Shown here piece by piece: positions 8,400-15,277 of a stretch of 23,121 bases of DNA; the first letter of the stretch is position 1, and the number at the start of each line of letters is the position of its first letter. The notes below the pieces were generated by a model, which saw only the letters and a program-made list of their open reading frames with translations, was not told the origin of the DNA and did not search any database. The DNA lies in the NCBI RefSeq assembly GCF_009725235.1, contig NZ_WJFC01000212.1, forward strand, positions 1 to 23,121, written 5' to 3'. This DNA comes from Scytonema sp. UIC 10036 (GTDB lineage Bacteria; Cyanobacteriota; Cyanobacteriia; Cyanobacteriales; Nostocaceae). The position numbers and the translations under genes were made by a program.

Positions 8400-9740
8400 A
8401 TGCTGAAGAAAAAGAAAGGTTTCAGGATTGCAACTAAAAGCGTTAAATGTAAACTTGAGCGGAATGGGTTTGATTTAAATGAAACCAAGGCAGCTTTTAA
8501 CGAGGTTGTACATTTTTACTTCGCACTAGTTAACACTCATCCGTCAGGTGTCAACATACCTGTTGCGGAAGATGGGGGATGGAGATATTATGAAAAGTTA
8601 ACGATAGGGTCGAAGACTGTATATCCATTCCCCTTTAACGGATTTCCTGTGCAATTTCGTCGTGCTGCTATCAGAAAAGCTATTGGTGCTTGGCAGTCCT
8701 GGAATAGCAACTACCAGAAGTGGTTGAATCGTCCCAATCAGCAAAAACATCATAGACCGCCACTACAGCCTCGTTCTTTCAACTTCTCTCCTAGCTTTGA
8801 TGCTGGGGTATGGAAAGAGGACGATGGGCAGTCTATCATACTCAAAATACTAGTTAATGGTCAGTGGAAGTGGGTTAAATTCCAATACCTTGCACCCCTA
8901 GTAGATGCCGAGTGGGTAAAAGGTTCTCCATTAGTAGTAGTAAAAGGAAATGCGGCATACATCGTTTTTCCGCTACAAAAGTATATTCCAGCAACGGGAG
9001 GAATTAAAACAATTATGGCTCAAGACTCTTTGAGAGTCTTGGGTGTAGACATGGATTTAGATCGTCATATTGCTATATGTTCTGTCCTAGAGGTCAACGC
9101 TAAGGGCGAGGTGTTTGAGGTCACACGTCACTTCATCAAACAAACAAGCCACACTAAGCGTAGGAAGCGACAACTAGGAAGGATAGCCAAAAAGATGCAG
9201 CAGACGGGTACTATCCACAAAGGTTTTGCATCAAAGATGTGGGAAAACTTGCACAACCGGGAGGTTGAGTTGGGTAGAGCCTACGCCAGACAAATTGTTG
9301 AGTTGGCAAAAACTTGGGGTTGTTCAGTTATTGCATTTGAACATTTGGGCAACCTCAAACCGATTCGTGGCAAATATTCCCGTCGTTCAAACCAGAAACG
9401 AGCTTACTGGTTAAAATCGTCGGTGTACCGACAAGTAAGTCGAATAGCTTACCAAGACTACGGCATCCTCACAACAAGGGTTAACCCTCGTAATACATCG
9501 AGATTTGACCCTTGGGGTAATCCGGTCTGGCGTAGCAACGAATTCCCGAAGACCTTGTTTGATTTCCAGTCTTATGAAAAAGGGGCTAACTTCGTGGGGA
9601 CGGTTAATGGCTACATTGCTCATTCTGGATTGAACGCTGCACGTAACATAGCGCTAAAAGCAATATTGCGACACAGAACTAATCTCGTGTTTAGGACAGG
9701 TACAAAGTATCAGGCTAACTCTGCACGAGAGAAAGCCTAG
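8400..9740 (+). CDS. tnpB: TnpB-family protein lacking RuvC-III Asp and zinc-ribbon Cys
   Basis: 446 aa, a normal TnpB length. TnpB proteins are RNA-guided DNA nucleases ancestral to Cas12. RuvC-I Asp is present (D217 in VLGVDMD) and RuvC-II Glu is present (E314 in VIAFEHLGNLK). The third motif reads GYIAHSGLNAARNI, with G410 where the family has Asp (ADLNAARNI). The zinc ribbon normally reads TSxxCxxCG and then FxCxxCGY. Here it reads TSRFDPWGN and FVGTVNGY, so the four Cys positions hold D370, G373, G400 and N403. The frame is intact, the start is ATG at 8400 with GGAGG 9 nt upstream, and a possible -10 TATACT lies at 8356. The coordinated loss suggests a nuclease-dead or rearranged active-site lineage rather than random decay. 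Confidence 0.85.
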   Translation: MLKKKKGFRIATKSVKCKLERNGFDLNETKAAFNEVVHFYFALVNTHPSGVNIPVAEDGGWRYYEKLTIGSKTVYPFPFNGFPVQFRRAAIRKAIGAWQSWNSNYQKWLNRPNQQKHHRPPLQPRSFNFSPSFDAGVWKEDDGQSIILKILVNGQWKWVKFQYLAPLVDAEWVKGSPLVVVKGNAAYIVFPLQKYIPATGGIKTIMAQDSLRVLGVDMDLDRHIAICSVLEVNAKGEVFEVTRHFIKQTSHTKRRKRQLGRIAKKMQQTGTIHKGFASKMWENLHNREVELGRAYARQIVELAKTWGCSVIAFEHLGNLKPIRGKYSRRSNQKRAYWLKSSVYRQVSRIAYQDYGILTTRVNPRNTSRFDPWGNPVWRSNEFPKTLFDFQSYEKGANFVGTVNGYIAHSGLNAARNIALKAILRHRTNLVFRTGTKYQANSAREKA

Positions 9741-9962
9741 AACAGTAATGTTTTAGGTGTGCAATGAAACTAGAACGAGAATCTGCAACCTCTCACTTTC
9801 ATTGTACTAGGCTTGGGTAGACTGCCTAATGGTTCCTACCGAACTACGCTCCAAGTGGTTGGGTCTACGATCCGCTTGCTACTGGAAGCGACTACGGAGT
9901 GAGCCTAGAAAGTGAAGAAATGATGGTGTTTGACTCCGGTTTACTCCGTTATTTAGCTACTC
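9733..9962 (+). ncRNA. Candidate omega RNA (reRNA) at the 3' end of the TnpB element
   Basis: Nested complementary segments follow the tnpB stop. AAGCCTAG (9733-9740, including the stop codon) pairs with CTAGGCTT (9807-9814). Inside it CAATGAAA (9762-9769) pairs with TTTCATTG (9797-9804). GTAGAC (9817-9822) pairs with GTCTAC (9863-9868), and CGCTT (9873-9877) pairs with AAGCG (9886-9890). TnpB guide RNAs are known to come from the 3' end of tnpB through the right end, with the guide in flanking DNA. Here the guide would begin about 9963, inside the SNF2 gene. Extent and function are inference. Confidence 0.45.
9932..9947. repeat. Right-end phased repeats, inverse of the left-end motif
   Basis: GACTCC starts at 9932 and TACTCC at 9942, again 10 bp apart. 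TTTGACTCC (9929-9937) is the exact inverse of GGAGTCAAA at 8139-8147. The pattern, two or three phased copies in opposite orientation at each end, fits binding sites for a dimeric protein acting on both ends. Confidence 0.65.
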
Positions 9963-9971
9963 AATGGAGAG

Positions 9972-11672
9972 TTGGAATTAGACGAGACTCTGGTACTTGA
10001 TATGCAGCAACTGATGGAATTGTTAGAGCAAACACCCAGTCGTTTTGTCCCCCTCAAAGACGGTCAGTTCCTCGCCTTAACTCAAGCATTTCGCAAACGT
10101 CTTGATGAATTGCGGACATTTACGGAAAAAAATGGTAAAGGAATGCGCTTTCATCCACTAGCAGCAATGGTTGTGGAAGATTTGGCGGAAGAAGTGGGGA
10201 ATTTGCAAGCAGACAAACATTGGAAGGCGCATATTCAGCGTCTGAAGGAAGCGCAGAACCTACAACCAAAATTGCCTTCTACATTACAAGCAGAACTGCG
10301 GGATTACCAACTTGAGGGATTTGAGTGGTTGGCGCGGCTAGCTCATTGGGGGGTTGGAGCGTGTTTAGCCGACCAAATGGGCTTGGGGAAAACAGTCCAG
10401 GCGTTAGCTGTTATCCTCACGCGTGCTCATGAAGGACCAACTCTCATTGTGGCTCCGACTTCAGTGTGTCTGAACTGGGTAAGTGAAACGCAGCGTTTTG
10501 CTCCTACCCTCAATATTATTCAATTTGGTAGTGGCAATCGTCAAAAAGTATTGGATCGGTTGCAACCATTTGATATGTTGATTTGCAGCTACGGTTTGTT
10601 ACAGCAGGAAGAAGTTGCGGAGATGCTGTCCAAGGTGCTATGGCAAACTATTGTTCTGGATGAAGCTCAGTCTATCAAAAATATAGCAACTAAGCGTTCC
10701 CAATCTGCAATGAAACTTCAAGGTGGGTTTAAGTTGATTACTACAGGAACTCCTATTGAAAACCATCTTGGTGAACTGTGGAATCTGTTCCGCTTTATCA
10801 ATCCTGGGTTATTGAGTTCTTTGGAAAGTTTTAACCAACGTTTTGCCATTCCCATTGAGAAATTTCAGGACAAACAAGTACGTAATAGGTTGAAAAAACT
10901 GATTCAACCTTTCTTGTTGCGGCGCACGAAAAATCAGGTATTAGAGGAGTTACCTTCTCGCACGGAAATTACCTTACACGTGGATTTGAGTCGGGAGGAA
11001 ATGGCTTTGTATGAGGCGCTGCGTCGGGATGCGATCGCCAAACTGACGGATAGTGAAGTAGCAGGAGGTCAGAAACACCTACAAGTTTTAGCAGAAATCA
11101 TGAAACTGCGTCGCGCCTGTTGCAATGCACGTTTGGTTATGGCTGATACTCCACTTCCGAGTGCTAAGTTGCAGCTTTTTGGTGAGGTGGTGGAGGAGTT
11201 GTTGGAAAATCGCCATAAGGTTTTGGTATTCAGTCAGTTTGTTGACCATTTGCAGATTATTCGCGAGTATTTAGAAAATCAGCAGATCGAGTACCAGTAT
11301 TTGGATGGGAGTACTCCTGCACTAGAACGCAAAAAGCGGGTAGATGCGTTTCAGTCTGGAGAAGGGGACATCTTTTTAATTAGTTTGAAGGCGGGAGGTA
11401 CGGGGCTGAATCTCACGGCTGCTGATTATGTCATTCATATGGACCCTTGGTGGAATCCAGCCGTGGAAGACCAAGCATCCGATCGCGCCCACCGCATCGG
11501 TCAACAACGCCCGGTCACGATTTATCGCTTAGTAGCAAAAGATACTATAGAAGATAAGATTGTCAGCTTGCACCATCACAAGCGAGATTTAGCAGATAGT
11601 TTATTAGAAGGTACAGATATGAGTGGCAAGATATCAACTGAGGAGTTACTCCAGTTGATTCAGGAAAGGTAA
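9972..11672 (+). CDS. SNF2-type helicase, C-terminal ATPase fragment of the interrupted gene
   Basis: SNF2/RapA-like DNA translocase domain. All ATPase motifs are present: I ADQMGLGKT (133-141), II DEAQ (230-233), III TTGTPIENHLGELWNLF, IV LVFSQFVDHL, V SLKAGGTGLNLT, and VI SDRAHRIGQ near residue 505. The coding frame really begins upstream at 5569. This piece was cut off by the transposon, and host coding resumes at 9963. The frame is blocked upstream at 9954-9956 by a TAG within the transposon end. TTG at 9972 is the first usable start here but has no properly spaced ribosome-binding site. The fragment has no further stop or frameshift, so the insertion is probably recent. It may be silent, or it may yield a free-standing ATPase core if read through from tnpB. 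Confidence 0.85.
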   Translation: MELDETLVLDMQQLMELLEQTPSRFVPLKDGQFLALTQAFRKRLDELRTFTEKNGKGMRFHPLAAMVVEDLAEEVGNLQADKHWKAHIQRLKEAQNLQPKLPSTLQAELRDYQLEGFEWLARLAHWGVGACLADQMGLGKTVQALAVILTRAHEGPTLIVAPTSVCLNWVSETQRFAPTLNIIQFGSGNRQKVLDRLQPFDMLICSYGLLQQEEVAEMLSKVLWQTIVLDEAQSIKNIATKRSQSAMKLQGGFKLITTGTPIENHLGELWNLFRFINPGLLSSLESFNQRFAIPIEKFQDKQVRNRLKKLIQPFLLRRTKNQVLEELPSRTEITLHVDLSREEMALYEALRRDAIAKLTDSEVAGGQKHLQVLAEIMKLRRACCNARLVMADTPLPSAKLQLFGEVVEELLENRHKVLVFSQFVDHLQIIREYLENQQIEYQYLDGSTPALERKKRVDAFQSGEGDIFLISLKAGGTGLNLTAADYVIHMDPWWNPAVEDQASDRAHRIGQQRPVTIYRLVAKDTIEDKIVSLHHHKRDLADSLLEGTDMSGKISTEELLQLIQER

Positions 11673-12322
11673 TTTCTGATGCTACGGGGGATATCATACA
11701 AAACTATGTAACGAAAAGTAAAATTTCTATATTTGGCTTGTAGTAGCACTTTAGCGTATGTATTGCAACTACAAACGTAATGGGCGAGTGCAAAACTTTA
11801 GTTATAGAAGTTAAAAGTTTTCTTCCTCTGAAACCTGAAGAAATTTCTGTAGTTTCCATTAGTTCAACTTCCGAAGAAGTTAAAAGGTTAGACTCCAAAT
11901 TATCTGTCGAGAGCAAAAATTGCGATCGCTAATTCATGTGGTGAAGGATCGTTAAAATCATCACTCATCCAAAGGTATCCAATACTTGTCGGTTAAGCCT
12001 AAAAAGTCGAAAACACGTAGGTTGGGTTGAGGAACGAAACCCAACATTTACAGACATTTGTTCGGTTTCACACACGGGTTTTCCCAACCTACAATTTGCT
12101 CAGCCCTTGCAGTATTGCAAAGGTATCTACAACTTGGGAAGTCATCTTGTGCTCTCGTTTTGAATATCCTCAACAGGTTACAGAGTTTAAACAGCGTTTG
12201 CTAGACTGAGTTGTTTATCGATCTTGGAACATCCGCAACAAATTTTGGACTTCTTCACAAGTTCCTCATTTTGTTGCCGTAACTTGGATAGTGTTACGAG
12301 TCGCAGTTCCAAGGTATTTATC
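11673..12322. other. Gene-poor region after the SNF2 relic
   Basis: No convincing gene. A minus-strand frame at 11704-11916 starts only with TTG, has no ribosome-binding site and ends in an unstructured tail. The frame at 12027-12209 begins inside the interspersed repeat. A GCGATCGC site lies at 11922-11929. The repeat copy at 11973-12092 is listed separately. The remainder looks like decayed or spacer DNA. Confidence 0.5.
11973..12092. repeat. Interspersed ~115 bp repeat with inverted core (copy 2)
   Basis: Same order of blocks as 23-137: AGGTATCCAATACTTGTCGG, TTAAGCC, AAAACACGTAGGTTGGGTT, AACGAAACCCAACATTTA, and finally CCCAACCTAC. The right arm of the hairpin is more degraded here (TGTTCGGTTTCACACACGGG against TGTTGGGTTTCGTTGC). 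Both copies lie in the same orientation, about 12 kb apart. Confidence 0.8.
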
Positions 12323-12562
12323 ATGTTTGTGACTTCATTAATTGGAATAACACTTGCTATAGGTTTTCTGCATATTAGTAAAAGTATTACAGATGAGATA
12401 GTGAGGTTGGCTGTTAAATTAACTGCATTATTCTTACTTCTGTTGAGTGTGATTTTTGCACCCCTAGTCATCAAACTGGTCATTTTCATGACTTTGCTCA
12501 TCACTGAAAAATTCACATTCATGTTAAATAATCTTATTACTGACAAACCAACATCCATTTGA
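12323..12562 (+). CDS. Small hydrophobic membrane protein, function unknown
   Basis: 79 aa from ATG 12323, with a weak AAGG about 8 nt upstream. Two or three membrane-spanning stretches are visible: VTSLIGITLAIGFLHI, LTALFLLLLSVIFAPLVIK and LVIFMTLLI. They are separated by a short charged stretch, SKSITDEIVR. An in-frame TTG at 12224 would add 33 residues of no obvious structure. The opposite strand also has an open frame (12187-12585) whose product has no membrane or domain pattern, so I favour the plus strand. I do not recognise the family with certainty and give no function. Confidence 0.45.
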   Translation: MFVTSLIGITLAIGFLHISKSITDEIVRLAVKLTALFLLLLSVIFAPLVIKLVIFMTLLITEKFTFMLNNLITDKPTSI

Positions 12563-12630
12563 TGAAAAATAACCGTATCTGCCATGACAAACTCATCAAT
12601 ATAAGCGCTCGAATGGTGCCAAATCTTATC

Positions 12631-12843
12631 TTAGTAAGTTTGCTGATTGAGCATATTTAGAGCAATTTCAAGAATTTTCTTCCTTCGGTTAAAGGCTACC
12701 GCTAAAGCACCAATTTCATCATTTGATTGTTTTCAAAAATCAGAATCCCTATCACCTGTGCTAACTTTTTCTGCTACATTAGCAATCTTTTTAAGGCTAT
12801 CCCCAACTGGTGTTAGCCAACCTTGATACTCGTCATTTGTCAT
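12631..12843 (-). pseudogene. HAMP-domain protein relic with in-frame TGA
   Basis: Reading from ATG 12843 on the minus strand: MTNDEYQGWLTPVGDSLKK, IANVAEKVSTGDRDSDF, stop, KQSNDEIGALAVAFNRRKK, ILEIALNMLNQQTY, stop. The pattern LTP...L..IA..VSTGD...DEIGALA.AFNR..K.LE is a HAMP signalling linker, seen in sensor kinases and chemoreceptors. The TGA at 12733-12735 interrupts it at codon 37. The ATG overlaps the flippase stop in the ATGA manner of coupled genes, so it was the last gene of the glycan operon. It may have been a free-standing small HAMP protein, or the rest has been lost. R at the usual Met of FNRM is a second deviation. Confidence 0.7.
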
Positions 12844-14264
12844 TTTTCTTTCAACCACCTTACAACTTTATCTGTTATTTCTTGATATTTTAAAAACTGT
12901 TTTGGTAAGAGCAATTTAAGACTTAGTATATATACGCAGCTAAATACAATTGGTTTGAGCAAAAAAGGGAAAAAAGATGAAATAAATAGAGACGGAACAA
13001 TAAAAATAATTGCTTGAAAAGTTATTTTAAAAAATTTGGCGAGCGACCAATTAAATTGTCTGCATCCTACCCACCACCAAGCAGTTGTCCAAACAATTCC
13101 CAAAACAAAAGCGACAGCAATGCTAACTCCAAGAATACCTCCGTATTGAGACCCAATAATAAATGCTACAACGGCTATAGGAGCAATATAAATATTCACT
13201 CTAGCATTTAAGTCTGGGCGACCTTTTGCTGAAAGCATGGAATCAAGAGGACTGTTAATAACGCGAAAGTAGGCAAAAATCAGCAACCAAGGAATTACAA
13301 TAGACATGGGAGTCCATTGAGAACCAAAAACAAAAGCTATCAGTGGTTTATCAATAATCAAGAATAATAGAGCATATATGGGCGCGATAATAAAAGACAT
13401 TTCTTCAACGACTCTAAAAAGAGTTTCTTCTTGCTGTTTTTCATCACTAATCTGAGCAAAGACTGGCATTCCTAATTGATTGACAACTGAATTAAAAATC
13501 AGCGAGAATGACATTGTTATTTGATAGGCAAGGTTGTAGTAGCCAAGACTGGCATTACCCAGAAGTTTGCCAACCACAAGATTGTCCATGTTCGCATTGA
13601 GATAGAAGCCAAAGCTAGAACCTGTTGCTCCCAAACAAAAGGATATAACTTCTGCTCTCACCTCTGGATTAATTTCTAACCGTAGATTATGACCCGATTT
13701 GTAACGTGTCATAATACAACCAATTACCCAAGAAGCAGTATCTCCAATGGCAAATGACCAGTAACCCAAACCCAGTAAAGCAGAACCTGTTGTAGATATT
13801 AGGCGAGTCATACAACTCAGAAAATTAATATTTGCTAGTTCTCGATACTGCATCTGTCTGGTCATAATTCCATAGTACACGTAGAAGATAGAAGACAATA
13901 CCAAATTGCAAGCAAATATTATTAACAACCCAGTTAAATTTGGCTCCTTGAACCAATTAGCGATCGCTGGAGAACTCGCTATCATTGCTAAAGCAAAAGT
14001 GATACCAATGCAAAGGCTAACTGTATAAGCAGTATTTAAGTAACGCTTATCTTCAGTCCCTTTGCACATAATAAAAGAGCCTGCTGTTCCTTGAGTAAAC
14101 AGTGTAAAGAAAGACCAGAAAACGTAGGCAATACCAATGACACCAAAATCGGATGGTAAAAGCAATCTTGCTAAAATCAAATTGCTCAAGAGAGCAAAAA
14201 AACGTGTTAAAAACGTAGCATAGGTTATCCAAAATCCACTTTTAATCAGGGAAATTGATTTCAT
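12840..14264 (-). CDS. Polysaccharide flippase, Wzx/PST (MOP superfamily)
   Basis: Multi-span inner-membrane exporter of the MOP superfamily, expected to move lipid-linked oligosaccharide to the periplasmic face. 474 aa from ATG 14264, with roughly 12-14 hydrophobic helices spread over the full length. It opens with the typical SGFWITYATFLTRFFALLSN and LARLLLPSDFGVIGIAY. The frame extends upstream to a TTG at 14315 that would overlap the preceding glycosyltransferase by 26 bp. I prefer ATG 14264 because the family's first helix starts there, though no clear Shine-Dalgarno precedes it. The stop overlaps the start of the HAMP relic. Together with the three upstream glycosyltransferases it forms one minus-strand unit. 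Confidence 0.88.
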   Translation of the reverse strand: MKSISLIKSGFWITYATFLTRFFALLSNLILARLLLPSDFGVIGIAYVFWSFFTLFTQGTAGSFIMCKGTEDKRYLNTAYTVSLCIGITFALAMIASSPAIANWFKEPNLTGLLIIFACNLVLSSIFYVYYGIMTRQMQYRELANINFLSCMTRLISTTGSALLGLGYWSFAIGDTASWVIGCIMTRYKSGHNLRLEINPEVRAEVISFCLGATGSSFGFYLNANMDNLVVGKLLGNASLGYYNLAYQITMSFSLIFNSVVNQLGMPVFAQISDEKQQEETLFRVVEEMSFIIAPIYALLFLIIDKPLIAFVFGSQWTPMSIVIPWLLIFAYFRVINSPLDSMLSAKGRPDLNARVNIYIAPIAVVAFIIGSQYGGILGVSIAVAFVLGIVWTTAWWWVGCRQFNWSLAKFFKITFQAIIFIVPSLFISSFFPFLLKPIVFSCVYILSLKLLLPKQFLKYQEITDKVVRWLKEK

Positions 14265-14289
14265 TGGTGACACAATCGTTAAGGGTACA

Positions 14290-15264
14290 TTAAGAAGCAG
14301 ATGTTGCCTTGCCAAGCACTCTTCCCATCATAAATCGAGTCAATGGTGCTAAATGTACAGCTATCAAAGTAAGAAGCGATCGCGGGTCATTGACAAAGAT
14401 TGAACTATCTGCTTTTAGCGCTTGCTTCATAAAATCGCGGGCTTGTTCTATATTACTAGCTTGAAGGCACAATCGAGATAGATAGCGGTACATATAAGCG
14501 TAAGCAGTCGGTAATACCGACTCCACTAACTCTGGATTGCGATGGTATGCACCTTGAAGAACTTGTTCGCAAGTTTGCTGCATCTGCGTCACGTTAAAAG
14601 AAAGCCCTGAAGGGCGGATGCGGTAGTAACACAACACGCTAGGTTCTCGATAAAACCGCCATCGTCTCGTTCCCGCCACTCTCAACCAAAAATCAAGATC
14701 CTCACAACTGCGTAATCCTTCATCAAATTCACCAACTTCATCATATATACAGCGACGGAAGACAGCATTAGAACCATGACCAATAAAATTCTTGCAAAGT
14801 AAAGCCAGTAAGGGGTCATTGCTAACTGGTTTACCGCTCAAATACATAAAAGTTGGGCTTCCATCATCACGAATAGCCCTAGAAGCACTATAGACAACCC
14901 CAATATCGGGGTTACTATTTAACCGATCGACATGATTGGCTAGCTTATCTGGGTGATAAATATCATCACCATCTAACAGAGCAATATATTCTCCAGAAGC
15001 ATTGCGAATACCATAGTTTCGTGCTGATGAAAGACCTCCATTTTGTTTTCGCAACAATTTAAAGCGCGAATCACGCTTGACGAAAGGTTCAACCTCTAGA
15101 GCCGTACCATCAGAAGATCCATCATCCACAACAATCGCTTCAAAATCATGAAACGATTGACATTCCAAAGATGCTAACGCTTGGACAATGTAGGAACGAA
15201 TATTGTAAGCAGGAACGATCGCACTAACTTTTGGACTTATCGCCTTGGGAGAAGCAGCCATCAC
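14290..15264 (-). CDS. Glycosyltransferase family 2
   Basis: Cytosolic GT-A fold glycosyltransferase using a nucleotide-sugar donor. Visible motifs: VSAIVPAYN near residue 13, VVDDGSSDGT (46-54), NGGLSSARN, the DxD metal site LLDGDD (D98/D100/D101), and the acceptor-side acidic pair in SCEDLDFW (E188, D189). This is the GT2 order. The C-terminal ~90 residues are helical (QQTCEQVLQGAYHRNPELV and after), possibly a membrane-association or partner region. It starts at the tandem ATGATG after AGAGAG, 13 bp downstream of the GT14 gene. Sugar specificity is unknown. Confidence 0.9.
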   Translation of the reverse strand: MMAASPKAISPKVSAIVPAYNIRSYIVQALASLECQSFHDFEAIVVDDGSSDGTALEVEPFVKRDSRFKLLRKQNGGLSSARNYGIRNASGEYIALLDGDDIYHPDKLANHVDRLNSNPDIGVVYSASRAIRDDGSPTFMYLSGKPVSNDPLLALLCKNFIGHGSNAVFRRCIYDEVGEFDEGLRSCEDLDFWLRVAGTRRWRFYREPSVLCYYRIRPSGLSFNVTQMQQTCEQVLQGAYHRNPELVESVLPTAYAYMYRYLSRLCLQASNIEQARDFMKQALKADSSIFVNDPRSLLTLIAVHLAPLTRFMMGRVLGKATSAS

Positions 15265-15277
15265 ATAACTCTCTGTA

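Larger units (their letters stand above)
8116..9962 (+). mobile_element. TnpB-only transposon (IS607/IS605-type) inserted in the SNF2 gene
   Basis: The boundaries come from rejoining the interrupted reading frame: ...GCTGTC (to 8115) + AATGGAGAG (from 9963) gives an uninterrupted FAVNGEL. The two ends then prove to be related. CTAGATAA at 8122-8129 and TTATTTAG at 9949-9956 are near-perfect inverses, each 7 bases in from its end. The phased GGAGTC repeats lie further in. The cargo is a ribbon-helix-helix gene (minus) and tnpB (plus), diverging from a short shared promoter region, followed by a structured 3' end. No TnpA transposase or recombinase is encoded, so the element would move only with help in trans. 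I see no target duplication, as is usual for both IS607 and IS200/IS605 types. The short inverted ends favour the IS607 type, but family placement is inference. A base or two of uncertainty at each end is possible. Confidence 0.85.

Noticed and set aside
11704..11916. Minus-strand frame, 70 codons, starting MLSTDNLESNLLTSSEVELM, looked like a possible peptide leader
   Set aside because: Only a TTG start, no ribosome-binding site, no recognisable core peptide or Gly-Gly site, and no maturation genes nearby.
12187..12585. 132-codon minus-strand frame opposite the small membrane protein
   Set aside because: No domain or membrane pattern. The plus-strand frame has clear hydrophobic helices, so this looks like its shadow.
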